Shown: positions 1-11,300 of the stretch, piece by piece
Position numbering within the stretch: position 1 is the stretch's first letter
How the letters are laid out: every line of letters starts with the position of its first letter
Source of the DNA: Hysterium pulicare CBS 123377
Lineage: Eukaryota > Ascomycota > Dothideomycetes > Hysteriales > Hysteriaceae
Assembly (NCBI GenBank): GCA_000467715.1
Contig: AJFK01000079.1
Coordinates: 1 to 56,963, forward strand
Direction: 5' to 3'
DNA length: 56,963 bases
The notes under the pieces: generated by a model
Seen by the model: the letters and a program-made list of their open reading frames with translations, nothing else
Told to the model about the DNA's origin: nothing
Databases searched by the model: none
Translations under genes and position numbers: made by a program

Positions 1-486
1 CTGTAGACCTGTAGAGGGGACCTGTAGACCGGTAGAGGTAGACCGGTAGAGGGGGAGGGGAGGCATCATGGAGAAAATGTATTTACGAAGGCCCACCAAA
101 CAGTCCTCCTGGTAACCTGCATCGCTTCCTTCCACGCCCTCTTCGCAATCAAGCCGCTGGCCCTACGGAGTGAATTCCTCGAGTGCTAACCCTTCCTTCA
201 ACTTCAGCATATTCTTGTAGTCGCATGGCTTTCGGGGACCACAATTTCACCTAAGCGCGGTGTGACCTTGCGTGGTGTCGTTTCTTGCTAGATTAGCTTT
301 ATGAGTCGTAAGATCGTGTGTTCAACCCTATTTTAGTAGTAATCTGTACCAGCCCATTCGCAACTAGATATGAGTCGACGAGCAAAAGACTTGGGTCTGA
401 GGCTTGAGTTCCAGGCCAATTGCAGAGTCTAAATCAGCTGCGGAGCTTAATGCTTATCTTCGGCGTGTCAGAATTCCCCATTTCAC
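1..486. other. Intergenic, G-rich microrepeat at the left edge
   Basis: No gene recognised. The first ~60 bases are a short imperfect repeat of the words CTGTAGACC and GGTAGAGG. This is not a telomeric repeat. The rest is unique sequence, presumably the 3' flank of the minus-strand gene that ends at 487. Confidence 0.4.
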
Positions 487-1116
487 TCAATAGTCTTGTA
501 TGCCGGTCTCTCCAGTAAGCACTCTGTCTTTGCCCTCATTATCCGAATCCCAGTACGGCTCCATGCTGTCAAAGTAAGCATCTTGTATGTCCCTCTCTTC
601 CTCCGGATCATCATACTTGTCGCTCCCATCCACTTTCTTGTAATCGAAATCAGCATCGTCTCCCCTAAGAAACCGCTGACGCATCTCGTCAACCCACCAG
701 TCCCGGCCCTCCTCTTTACTCGTTGGCGCCTCGTCCTTCTCCTCTGCTAGTATCTCACCATGTGAACCTCTTCTATAGCTGAAAAGAGAATTCGGATCCG
801 GGGTATGCAGTGCCTCTAATTTAGCCTCAGCACGCCAAAGGTCAGATGCTAGGACGCCCGAGAACCCTTTCTCTCTCCCTTCGGCTTCTCGTTCGGCGGG
901 TGTTTGGAACCGACGGATTAGACGGTCGTAGAGGAGCGGATCGGCGAGCTCGAGGGAGGAATTGAAGTACTCGGGATGTAACTCGAGGTAGCGTTTCCGC
1001 CTGTTCTTGGCTCGGAGGCGTTGTGATCGCTGCTCACCGTCTGTTTGTGAGCCATTGCTGCTGCTGATGGGAGATAATGGTTCTCGGGAACGATCTGGTA
1101 GTTGAATGGGAGCCAT
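487..1116 (-). CDS. CCDC97-domain (DUF2052) protein
   Basis: A single-exon frame of 209 residues starting at the Met that begins MAPIQLPDRSREP; an upstream in-frame ATG at 1176 would add 20 residues that do not look conserved. The central part has the CCDC97 signature: a basic RAKNRRKRYLELHPEYF stretch, then a helix with LADPLLYDRLIRRF and a following AEREAEGREKGFSGVLASDL segment. The C-terminal half is acidic, with an MRQRFLRGDDADFDYKKVD segment of the kind found at the end of this family. Human CCDC97 associates with the SF3B splicing complex; a splicing-related nuclear role here is inferred from the family only. It is transcribed away from the membrane protein that starts at 1728, with ~610 bp between them. 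Confidence 0.8.
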   Translation of the reverse strand: MAPIQLPDRSREPLSPISSSNGSQTDGEQRSQRLRAKNRRKRYLELHPEYFNSSLELADPLLYDRLIRRFQTPAEREAEGREKGFSGVLASDLWRAEAKLEALHTPDPNSLFSYRRGSHGEILAEEKDEAPTSKEEGRDWWVDEMRQRFLRGDDADFDYKKVDGSDKYDDPEEERDIQDAYFDSMEPYWDSDNEGKDRVLTGETGIQDY

Positions 1117-1727
1117 ATGGGGAACCACCGGAAAGTAAGGCATAACAGCAAATACAGGGCTGCAGACGAGAGGCAAAAGTGAATGTCAGCCTGTGTTGTT
1201 GTCGAGGAATAAAGTGATGGAGGGGAGCTTTGTAGAAATGACGCCACACCAAGCTTTTGCGCCACTTCGTTGCTAAGCTGACTACGGGCCGGCCACTGCA
1301 CGCAAAGCCAAGCCATGTTTCATTGTTGCTTCAAAACACAGTGTAGCCTTCTTGAAGATGCCACCTCTTCAAGACTTGCATTGTCTTCATCGTCTACGGT
1401 CTTGAGAAAGCTCCGATTTTCATAGCCGCTGTTTGCTGTTCCCCCGACGTCTTTGATCTGGAAATACGGTCCGAAACTGCGGTAAAAGACCTAAATGCTA
1501 TTAATTTCTGAATACCAAGCTTGATATCTGTTCCCTTCTTCTATCTTTCTATTTTTTTGGCTTCACGGTCCTTTACTTGCGCGTATTATTGTGCAGTCCA
1601 TGCGAAAGCGTCCTTTTCGAACAGCTCGAGGACCATCACACAAAGGACCACGGGATTGGCCCTCATGGGATTCAAGTCAAAGGGCTGGAACTAAATATCG
1701 GCATCTGCGGCCGGAGGGACGGCTACC
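1117..1727. promoter_or_regulatory. Divergent intergenic region
   Basis: About 610 bp between two genes transcribed in opposite directions, so it should hold both promoters and 5' UTRs. There is a pyrimidine-rich stretch (CTTCTTCTATCTTTCTA followed by a T-run) at about 1535-1560, ~170 bp before the right-hand start codon, typical of fungal core promoters. No specific factor site is claimed. Confidence 0.4.
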
Positions 1728-3485
1728 ATGTCTTCAAGGTCAAAGACGCCACGGAAACCCAAGGCAGCCCGGGAAGCTGAAAAGGAAGCACGAGCAATTC
1801 CAACATCAACTCTCTACAAGAACGTCGGGAGGGCCGCCGCTCTTCTTATCCTCTCAGGCATATCATCAACAGTATCTCAATTGAGCCTCTCACCCGTCTA
1901 TGGGTCAATACCGGCGTCTTTACATCACCAGAAATGCATCACGTGGACTGTTCTCGTAGCCTTTATGGGCAAGGGACTTCTAAAACGCTGGCTGCCAGCC
2001 AATACCGAAAGATACACAGGGGTAATTGCTTATTGGATTCCATTGCTCCAATTTTGGGCATTTCAGCAAAGTATGAATTTAGATGAATGGGGTCCCTTCT
2101 ATACCGAACTTTTCACCTATTGTCCATTACTTCTACTATCGGTCTATTCCGCAGGAGTCCTGCTCGAAGGGGTGGACCTGGGCAGACTCAAACTCAACCC
2201 TACGATTACTGAAATGATCCCTGCAGTGGGGTCGTACGTGACGGTATCCTTCGCGTCCAAGCTCTCTGCATCCATTCTCCCTGGCTGGATAGGTACCCAT
2301 CTCTCCTTTACGCGCGTGGGTCTGCAATTGCTCATGGGCTCCTTATACGCCTTGGTTTCTCCTTCTGTGGTTCTAGTTATTGCTTTACCAGCAGTATTAC
2401 ACACCATGCTTGCGAACCCACACTATCCCTCCGAGAAAGGGCTGAGAATGGTCAACAGTACACTTTTGGAAAAGGGTAATTTCACCATTTTAGACCGTCA
2501 AGAATCAATCACCGGCTACATTTCAGTTCTTGAGGGCCAAGAAGACCAATTCCGCGTCTTAAGATGCGATCACAGTCTCCTTGGTGGCGAATGGTTAGTC
2601 ACAGATGCCCGTGCCGCAGAAGGCCAGACAATTCGCGAGCCGATATTCTCTGTTTTCGCCATGCTAGAAGCTGTTCGCTTGATCGAGGACGTGGAATCTG
2701 AAGAAGATCCTATCCCTGATAACCAGAAATCTGCCCTCGTTATCGGTTTAGGAATCGGCACTGCGCCGAATGCATTGATCTCTCACGGCATCAACACCAC
2801 GATAGTCGAGCTCGACCCCGTGGTCCACTACTACGCGACCAAATACTTCAATCTATCCCCGAAGCACACAGCTGTGATTGATGATGCAGTTCCCTATGTC
2901 GCGGAAAAATCTCAAACCAACCCCTCGTCTTTCAACTACATAATCCACGACGTCTTCACCGGCGGCGCCGAACCTGCCGCTCTCTTCACGCAAGAATTCC
3001 TGCAAGGTCTATACGATCTGTTGACGAACGACGGTGTCGTCGCAATAAACTACGCCGGCGATCTCTCCCTCCCCTCCACAAGGCTCATTCTAAACACCAT
3101 CCACTCCGTCTTCCCCGCCTGCCGACTCTTCCGAGACTCCATGCCTCCTCCCGTCATCCTGGAAGGCGAACCCGACTTCATCAACATGGTCGTGTTCTGC
3201 GTGAAGAACGACCGCGGACAAGGGAAATTCGCCGTCCACTTCCGAAAGCCGGACAAGGAAGATTTTAGGGGCAGCATTGCGAGAACGAATTTCTTGATGC
3301 CGAAGGAGGAGCTGGAGGTTCCGTTTGAGTTTGATTATGGGGGGTACAAGGAGGGCAAAAGGAAGGTTGAGGCGCTTCGGAAGGGGAATCTGGGGGTTCT
3401 GGAGAAGTTTCAGAAGCAGGGCGCTGTTAGTCATTGGAAGATTATGAGGACTGTTATTCCGCCTAAAGTTTGGGAGCTTTGGTGA
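1728..3485 (+). CDS. Multi-pass membrane protein with C-terminal spermidine-synthase-like fold
   Basis: Intronless, 585 residues. After a basic N terminus (MSSRSKTPRKPKAAR) come about six hydrophobic segments between residues ~33 and ~230. The C-terminal half (about 330-520) is a Rossmann SAM-binding fold of the spermidine/spermine synthase type: a GLGIGTAP nucleotide-binding loop, VELDP ending the next strand, DDAV, and YIIHDVFTGG followed by NDGVVAINYAG. Fungal proteins with this membrane-plus-synthase arrangement are annotated as spermine/spermidine synthase family; enzymatic activity is not established from sequence. The Kozak context (ACCATGT) and the positively charged start support this ATG over out-of-frame ones just upstream. 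Confidence 0.85.
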   Translation: MSSRSKTPRKPKAAREAEKEARAIPTSTLYKNVGRAAALLILSGISSTVSQLSLSPVYGSIPASLHHQKCITWTVLVAFMGKGLLKRWLPANTERYTGVIAYWIPLLQFWAFQQSMNLDEWGPFYTELFTYCPLLLLSVYSAGVLLEGVDLGRLKLNPTITEMIPAVGSYVTVSFASKLSASILPGWIGTHLSFTRVGLQLLMGSLYALVSPSVVLVIALPAVLHTMLANPHYPSEKGLRMVNSTLLEKGNFTILDRQESITGYISVLEGQEDQFRVLRCDHSLLGGEWLVTDARAAEGQTIREPIFSVFAMLEAVRLIEDVESEEDPIPDNQKSALVIGLGIGTAPNALISHGINTTIVELDPVVHYYATKYFNLSPKHTAVIDDAVPYVAEKSQTNPSSFNYIIHDVFTGGAEPAALFTQEFLQGLYDLLTNDGVVAINYAGDLSLPSTRLILNTIHSVFPACRLFRDSMPPPVILEGEPDFINMVVFCVKNDRGQGKFAVHFRKPDKEDFRGSIARTNFLMPKEELEVPFEFDYGGYKEGKRKVEALRKGNLGVLEKFQKQGAVSHWKIMRTVIPPKVWELW

Positions 3486-3898
3486 AGGGCATACTGCAGT
3501 GTAGGAGGGTAGGGATTGTTTGGATAGTGGAGAGCTGTTCAAATGTTGAATATTCAGAACAGGCATTTATGGACTCTGGGGTGCTTTTGAGGCTCGCCGC
3601 GGATGGGAATATAGCATGGAGAACTAAGGTATGTTGCGTATGTACATGCTTGAAGAAGAGCTTGGTAAAGCTCAACTATGCGTAAGCAGTGATCATAATT
3701 AAAGCTCTCTATGTACGTTCTTGAAAATCGGGCTACCTTCGGATTACTTCTATGTGTAGAATCTACCTCGACCCGATCTACTACGACCTCTCTTCAAGTA
3801 TCGTCCTTCCCCGACTTTACTCCAGAAACAGCATGGCTGTCAAGCCCAGTGTTGACTTGAACATCACTCGGAAGGTGCTTAATCGTCAGATAACTCTC

Positions 3899-4830
3899 AG
3901 CAGAAGCGAGGAAGCATATCTTTCTAGAAGCAAAGCTTCTAAGACTGATTCCAAGAATCCCCAAGAACGTCATAGAAGCAGATCTTCTCAGAAGCGTTGT
4001 TTCCGAGTTGGTTTGCAAAAAGCCCACAAAATGTTAGAGAAGCAAACCTTCCCAGAAGCAGCGCTTCCAAGTTAGATTTTAAGAATTCCTAAGAACGTCG
4101 CAGAAGCAAACCTTCTCGGGAGCGTTGCTTCTGAGTTGGTTTTTAAAAAGTCAGCAAAACGTTGGAGAAGCAAACTTTCCCAGAAGCAAAACTTCCAAGA
4201 CTGATTTCAAGAACTTTAAATTCATTAGAGAAGCAAATCTTCTTGGAAGGACTGCTTCTATGTTCTATAGCCTATTTTCACGATAGCGCAACACCTCTTC
4301 AGTGAATAAAGCTTATTGATAATACTCATTTCATTAGATTCTCAATTTCTGTATGGGACGCTTTCCTCCTCAGAAGCAGAGCTTCCCTTATAGGTCCACT
4401 TACCTTGGTGAATAGTAATAAATGAGTATCTTCTTGAAGGTGCAGCTTCTATAACGGACTCTGTTAATTCCGGAAATCGTCAAAAAAGGATTCCGTCACT
4501 AAAGCAACGCCTCTTCCACAAAATTCAATAATTCCGAGTAACGTAAGGGAAGAACTTGTTCTCGGTGGTTAAGCCTCCATGACCTTTTTCATTAATTTCT
4601 AAAGGGGTGTGTGAGAAATTATTGTAAGAGCCGAGCCTCTACCTCTATTTTCATTAATATTGAAAAAGGGGAGAGAAGACTTGGTCATTAGAGGCTGAGA
4701 CTTTACTACAATTTTCATTAATTCCGAAAATCGTAAGAGAGGAAATGTTCCTAGAGGCTGAGCCTCTACTCCCTTTTCCGTTGATAAAGAAAATCGTTAG
4801 AGAGGAATTTCTCCTCAAATGCTAGTCTTA
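3899..4830. repeat. Degenerate ~64-bp tandem array of short palindromes
   Basis: The left half repeats with a period of exactly 128 bp (AGAAGC words at 3926, 4054 and 4182), each 128-bp unit being two related ~64-bp halves. The right half repeats at 62-64 bp (homologous points at 4510, 4574, 4636, 4700 and 4763). Units share a core resembling TTCATTAATTCCGAAAATCGTAA and one or two small perfect palindromes: AGAAGC-aaa-GCTTCT at 3926-3940 and TAGAGGC-tga-GCCTCTA at 4752-4768. About 15 units in all, with a more degenerate stretch at 4260-4440. No gene lies inside. Confidence 0.7.
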
Positions 4831-6264
4831 GAGGTTCTACTGCCGGAACAGATTCAGATACTCTATATCTCAAAATAAGGACGTAATCCTACAAGGTAAG
4901 AAAAGCTGGAGTTTGCATTTTCCCACGGTCCTCCTCAGAAGACGTGTAAAAGCACTATCGGGAAGTCTCTCGTTTCTTTTTCTCTTCCTCGCGAGATCCC
5001 GCCAATACTCGCTACATTGTAGGTACACAGAATTCAGTTTTCAGGGTCCCTCCCGAAAATTTTCCCTATGAAAAAGAAATATGGATAAAACGGGTTATGG
5101 AGTAGAGTAGAACTGATCACCACCACTTCATCGATCGGGAACCGAAACCCCTCCGAAGTCGCAACGCAGCTCCCTTCCACGCATATTTGCGGCTGAGGAC
5201 TGTCAAAGGGCCTATAGCACGGTCTGTATGGCGGGCGAACTCGGCACTCAGCGTGTCTCGAGATCGGTGTCATGCTACAACCCGCTCGTATATTGCCAAA
5301 AAGGACTGGGCGCAAAAGTAGAAATTTCGCCCGACCGCGCCGTGCATGCATCTATCATCGCACACCAATAGTGATTACTCACCTATAAAATTTATTTCCG
5401 TTGATGGGTGTTGGGATCCAGCATACCTAGCCCGGAGTTGTACCACGGGCTGATTAGGATTTCCCCATGACGTGCATGTCGTCTGAAGACTTCTAGCTTC
5501 GAAAAGGATGCAAGTTACTTGCGTTAGTAGTAATCGCCGGGCAGATGGGCGACGATCTTGTGGTGCAGTTTTATCTCTGGGCATACGTCGCAGGCTTTTG
5601 TTGAGGGGGTCCAGATCTACTCTAGGAGAGAGTCGATGGAGGGTTCAGGGTTCACATGTAAACGGATATCAGAAGCCGGAACAGGGAGGTGTTGTTGATG
5701 AGTTTGAATACTCGAGTAATTTTACTAATGGTAGATAGGTCATGGCTTTTTGGCCGCTTCATCGTGTACAGCTAGGCAATGAATTGACGAAAAAATATTT
5801 GTAACAGCGTGGAAGCTTCCAAGCTTCTAAAAGAACTTCGGCGACCCACACTTCTCCATAGCGGGCACGCTTCGAAGGGTTATGCTTAGCGCGTCGGGAA
5901 AAGATAACCATTGTAAACCTCAACATCCAAGAACGCTAGGAGAGTGAAATGAATAGATTGTAATAAAAATGTGTATTGACAAATGCTGGCCGTGAATATG
6001 TACCGGCGTAATAATGACTGCCCATCCATCGTACAGTGAGTTTATCCTCCTGGAATAATCTCGAATTGCTGAATATGGAAAATCAACTCAACGAAAGAAG
6101 AACCACAGAATTGGGGTTTATCATCAGGCACACCCAGGGCCTTGAAATAACCGAACACCAGACAATGACGCCTTCTATGCTGAACGCAATGACCACATTC
6201 AAGATATCACTCAAGATATCGAGCATCAAATATCGAAAAGAGAAATGATAAAAATGGAATAATG
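4831..6264. other. Intergenic, no gene recognised
   Basis: Short open frames on both strands lack recognisable domains, good starts or partner exons. The last few hundred bases would carry the 3' UTR of the minus-strand kinase ending at 6265. Confidence 0.35.
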
Positions 6265-8349
6265 CTAATACCACCCATGGCCCATATCGAATCGATGCTG
6301 AAACGCTTTAGCAATGCGTTTTTCCGGTGCTGGTGGTACATGATGATGCAGGAATTTCTTCGTAGCTGTCATCTTGGATGTCTGTTTGCTGTTGTACTTG
6401 GAGGTGTCAATACAGCAGGCTGGGTCTTCGTAACTCTCCGGAGCGCAGCAGTTGATGCTTCGAACATATGGACTGGTAACGACATCGCGTATTGTGATGC
6501 GTTTGTCTGGGAGAGGATGCAGCATCTTCAGCATGAGACGCTTGATAGGCGGTGGGTTGATGGCGCTGAAAAGTTTGCCACACTTCGGCTGACCATCGGC
6601 ACCGTCCAAAACTTGTCCATCAGGGTGATTAGGTAGCCATTCGTCCCACCCCTTCTTGAATTTGGCATAGTTCTCCCATTGCGGCTTCGCAGCTTGCCAT
6701 GGACATCCTCCGAAGGTCATCGTTAGATAAACAATAGCGCAAGACCAGACGTCGAGTGGGCGAGGATCGTATTCTCCGTTCTTTTCCAGAACTTCCGGGG
6801 CGATATACGGTAGACTGCCGCAAATACCAGGCTTAGATAGACGAACTTCTCCCATGTTCTTTCCACACTCGCCTTGAGCCGCACGAAGACCAGGGTGCTC
6901 GCCACTGAATACCTCCGCAACTCCGAAATCAGAGAGTTTCAGATAGCCGTTTTTGTCCATGAGTAGGTTCTCTAGCTTGATATCGCGATGAGCAATGCCG
7001 TGACAATGTAGGTAATCGACTCCACGAAGTAGCTGCTTAAACAAGCATAGGCGATCGTCAAGGGAGTAGTATCCCTCCGGTGAGAATAGTTTACGCTCGA
7101 CCAAAGAGTAAAGCTCTCCGTAACCGCAGAATTCCATGACATGATTCCATCGGCCTTTATTCGTACACAATCGGACTGTCTCGACAATGTTAGGATGGTG
7201 CAAGCTCTTCGCGATGCTGTACTCCGATTTGACCTTCATGATGTACTCGTCTTCGTCTTCATCTTTTTCCCTACCTCGGAATTCCTTGACAGCGACCAGA
7301 TCTTCGCCCCCGAAGACTCCCTTCCGAGCCATGATTCGCACCTCTGCGGTGGCACCTTTGCCAATGCATTTCCCACGTTTTCCAGGCATGATACTCGAGC
7401 TCTTGAATTCCTCGTCCAAATCGCAGTGATCAACGACGAATTCATCGGGCAAGCTTAAGCTCAACCGACGGGCCTTCATACCAACACCCTCTGCGGCCGG
7501 TCGGGAAAAAGTATCCATAAGAGCAACGGAAGGAATGCCATCGGTACGTTCAGCCATCTTCGGGACCATCTCTGTACTGGCAGATCGCCTTCGAGGTAGA
7601 AGAGCATTCCTCGGCAATCTGCCTTCCTTGCTCCCAGCCCAAGTGATTCCTGGACGCGGTCGCATGTTGCTGATAGCAGTCGAAGACGTTGAATGTTTGT
7701 GTCCTTTACTGAGTGTCCCACTTTGAGATGTCTCTATACTATGGTTGTGAGATATGGTACTTGAGGGTGAGCTTGGTGAGGGAGGTGAGTTTGACTGGGA
7801 AGACTTTGGTGAGTTCCTAGCTGAGAAAGAGAATGAGCTCATTCGGCGAGTTTTCGGGACAACAACAGAAGTCCTTTCCGCGGGACCGTCCAGGTCGGTG
7901 TGTACGAAGATCTTCTCATTTGGTACGTTCGTCGTGCCGTCTTTATGAGAGGGCGTACGGTGGAGCTTGTTCCTCACGGATGTGCCAACACGCTTGAATA
8001 GGCCATGTTTCGAATTTGTATCGGTCGGAGGTTGCTTAGGAGCATGCGTAAAGGCGGCAGGCTTGGTCATCATCTCAGGCTGAGGAGAGACGACAACGTG
8101 CTCTCCATTGGAATCGTGGTGACGGAAGGAAGGAGGGTGTGTATCGCTGGTCGGCGTTACAGGTTCCGCCGGCTCACTTGCGGTCTCGTTGCTTTCATCT
8201 TCCTCAGGTATAGCTACATGGCAATCGAGGATTCTTGAATCTCTTAAAGGAGGCTCATGATCGGCAGCCGCGTCCATCGAGTCGTGGGTTTGGTCTTTTG
8301 CGGCATCCGCGCCAGCTGGAGCTGGTGTAGCGATCTGGGTCAAAGGCAT
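6265..8349 (-). CDS. Hal4/Sat4-type serine/threonine protein kinase
   Basis: Intronless, 694 residues. The first ~320 residues are Ser/Pro-rich and disordered, including a basic GLFKRVGTSVRNKLHRTPSHK patch. The kinase domain (about 325-640) has GKGATAEV as the Gly-rich loop, VAVKEF with the catalytic Lys, HRDIKLENLL as the catalytic loop, DFGVAEV, and an APEVL motif after a long activation segment with ECGKNMGEVRLSKPGICGS. This arrangement and the end of the protein (AFQHRFDMGHGWY) are typical of the fungal Hal4/Sat4/Npr1 group, which stabilises plasma-membrane cation and nutrient transporters in yeasts; the substrate here is unknown. The start has a good context (GGCATG read from the minus strand) and a long upstream region free of other genes. 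Confidence 0.9.
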   Translation of the reverse strand: MPLTQIATPAPAGADAAKDQTHDSMDAAADHEPPLRDSRILDCHVAIPEEDESNETASEPAEPVTPTSDTHPPSFRHHDSNGEHVVVSPQPEMMTKPAAFTHAPKQPPTDTNSKHGLFKRVGTSVRNKLHRTPSHKDGTTNVPNEKIFVHTDLDGPAERTSVVVPKTRRMSSFSFSARNSPKSSQSNSPPSPSSPSSTISHNHSIETSQSGTLSKGHKHSTSSTAISNMRPRPGITWAGSKEGRLPRNALLPRRRSASTEMVPKMAERTDGIPSVALMDTFSRPAAEGVGMKARRLSLSLPDEFVVDHCDLDEEFKSSSIMPGKRGKCIGKGATAEVRIMARKGVFGGEDLVAVKEFRGREKDEDEDEYIMKVKSEYSIAKSLHHPNIVETVRLCTNKGRWNHVMEFCGYGELYSLVERKLFSPEGYYSLDDRLCLFKQLLRGVDYLHCHGIAHRDIKLENLLMDKNGYLKLSDFGVAEVFSGEHPGLRAAQGECGKNMGEVRLSKPGICGSLPYIAPEVLEKNGEYDPRPLDVWSCAIVYLTMTFGGCPWQAAKPQWENYAKFKKGWDEWLPNHPDGQVLDGADGQPKCGKLFSAINPPPIKRLMLKMLHPLPDKRITIRDVVTSPYVRSINCCAPESYEDPACCIDTSKYNSKQTSKMTATKKFLHHHVPPAPEKRIAKAFQHRFDMGHGWY

Positions 8350-11300
8350 GGCAATACTTGGCTGGTGCGGGTGGTGAATGCAAGGTATTGCGATCTGGCG
8401 GGTGCGTGCCTCGACAACTCCAACCTTTTTCTAACTCTTTCCCAAATTTAGAATGCTGTGTTCCGAGTGTGGTCTAGGACGAGAAGTGACTTCAGTGCGT
8501 TTCCCGAAATCTAAACGGTATTTGTAAGTGGTCAGAACAGAGTTGGGCGGTGTAGGCAAAGCGCCTGAGGACCGTGAATGCTGTGTTGTGCAATCTTCGG
8601 CGTCCGCACAAACGTTTCGGGTGAGAGTGGAAATCGGATCGGATCGGAGAAATGTAGGATGTTGAATCGTGATTTTGGGATCCGGCTACGCCCTCTGTAG
8701 TGAATTTGGACAATTGTACACGGAGGATAAACTGGTGGAGGAGTAGAAGTGCAGAGTAGGGACGGTGGAGGATAGGCTGGAGAAGACAATTATGTCCGAA
8801 AGAGCCATGCGAATGTCGAGGATGCCGCGGTGAGAGAGTTTGGGTTGCTGGTGTACAATGGGTGTGTTGCACCCGGGAGTGGGTGTTTTATCAGCGGAGG
8901 TTGTGTGTGAACTTGGTGTTGGTGATGATGCAACGCACTCTTATCCTGGGGGGCAGTTGCGCCAGCCCTGTGCAGGCGAAGGTAGGGTAAGCAAGCGGCC
9001 CTGACGTCGGAAACGAGATGCCGATTATTGAGCGAGGGCAGTAAAGAGGGGCAAAAGGCTCCCTATCTTGTCGCCGTGCTCGCGAGGAACAAGAACAGAT
9101 CTAATCAGCCCAGCAGGAGGGACACGAAACTGCAACGGGCGGGCGTTTCAAAGGGCTCGATCTCGACCTCGACACCCGCTGGGGCAGCGAGACGCCGTTA
9201 CTTGTAATGCGCTGGATGAGGCTATCGGCAACAAGGCTTCGTACGAGGATGCACCCCACTCGCGCTCCTGCAACACGCATGAAAATTCGGAGCACCTGCA
9301 GCCATCGCAAAGTGCAGATGATCGCTTTCAAGGGCCCCGGGGTGCTGCGAAGATAAAGAAGCTGCCAAACCTCGCGCCCCTGCAGTCGCTTTCAGCGCTG
9401 CTTGTTGGCCTGGCATGGCTTTCCTCACCACCAGCGCTTGCGGAAACTTTCGCCATACTATTCCGGCTTTCCCAAACGAGAGAGTCTCCCGTCCTCAACA
9501 CTTCCGCCGTCGTCTTGTAATACACGTTTTTGTCTAACGGCGGCATAGTCATGGTAAGAAAAGTATCACGCCTTCCCGAGACCGATCAACGGAAGGCCAC
9601 CCAAACGCCTGCATGCCACAGCATGCTGAGATGGGTGGTGAGATGTGAGATGACGCCAGTTGCGGCATTATTCTTGTCGCTTCGTCCACACAGGGCACAC
9701 GTAAAATCACTCAGTCCTCTATCCACGACGGCACTCTTAGCTCAATTGACCGCCAGAGATTGGACAATGACTGACTTACATATGGCATAACTATCGCACT
9801 GGCAGCTCACTCGTAGCTGCTAAGGATGCTTGACGATTGATCGTGTTGGCATACCACGGCGAGCCCCATTCAAGCAATGCCCAGCCCTGCACTCTGGTGC
9901 ATTCTATTCTTCGGCCTGAAGGGAGATTGGACATGGTTTTACCGCGCTTTGCGATTCGAAAGCCAAGAAGTGGGGGTAGAGTTTGGACGTCTTCTTAGTG
10001 ACGACGATGCTGGTTCTTGCTGCATCCTCCTAACCACTCCTTGCACGGCCCGGCGCCTGTAACAGCCAACTATCCCTCGACCGTTTGTCACCGCCAATTC
10101 CAAGGCTCACTCGTCTTTACATCAGATGCACTTGCGATTAGAGTGGCATCCCTTCCGCACGCCTGTGTAACGACCCCACAAGCAATCTTGTAGAACGAAA
10201 CCCCGCAAAACGGATGGCTGCATGCTTCCCAAGGCATGGCTATCCCGTACAAAGAGAAACCATTGGGGAGCAGAATGAGTGAAGGTAACACTACACTGAC
10301 CTTGTGCAAGAATTGGAACAGCCTTCTCTTGTCGTATGCATAGACTCTGCCTTGACCGACTAGCGACACGTCTTGCGGCTTTCTTCGTCACGGCTTCTCA
10401 CACACTCCCTTTCGGACTTCTAGCCGTGACTTCTACGTTACCGAACAAGCTTCCAAAGCACTCTTATGATGCTGTTCAAAGCCGCCGACATGGAGGATGA
10501 TACCTGAATGCCAGAACATGGTCATCTGAAGCCTCACTCTCTAAAGTCTTCCTCAGCTTCTGGTTAAGAACTACTCCAGTACGTTGTCCGGGTGTGTGTG
10601 GGCTGCATCCCACGTCCTAGTCTGTGCTTATGCTCTATGCTTCCGACAAGCTGCATTTGCATACAGATGTGCTGTACTCAGGTATACCTACCCCTAAGCA
10701 GCATCGGCGTGGCACACTCCTTCAACTGGCTGAAGGCTGAAGTCAATCCCTCGTTGCGGCTTTTTTCACTGAGGGGCATTCTGGCGGTGAGTCTCTTCTA
10801 TTCTATTTCTGTCCGAACACAAGTGTTTTTGGACGAGAGTACTTCCCCAGCTCAAACCCCACAATCCGAGCACCTGCATTAGTCAAGTGCTTGCCTTGGC
10901 CTTGACCGTGTCAATGTTCGTGAACCCAAAGACTGTGACTGGACCGTTGGCTCGTGCATGCATAACATTTTTCGTGGGGGTTTTGCTTTTAGGAGTCCAC
11001 ATTCCGTGTGCAGCAAGCAACAAAGGAAAATGTTTGCAGGCGACATCGGCTGCATATTGTGTCTCGGGGCACGTGAGCCATTGCCTCCAAAGGGTTTCTC
11101 CTTTCCCAGCCAAGAGCCTCATCGTTGTACACGTACATTACGCACGATGACTTTTCACACTGTTACCGTCTCGGACTCGGACACCGAGCGTTCACAGTCA
11201 TTGGCATTGGCAACACTCTGGAACATCGATTTCTTGGCCCGAAATACTTTGGCGTCTCCATTGCTCGGAATTCTGAAATTCAATTCAATTCTTGACGCGT

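Noticed and set aside
1-60. CTGTAGACC/GGTAGAGG repeats at the window edge as a telomere
   Set aside because: Fungal telomeres are normally TTAGGG-type; this is a short degenerate low-complexity patch.
5034-5738. Short frames between the repeat array and the kinase
   Set aside because: No domain, no phase-consistent partners and no conserved features.
9068-9520. 150-codon plus-strand frame as a gene
   Set aside because: It begins at TTG, has no domain, and competes with equally long frames on the other strand; probably chance openness.
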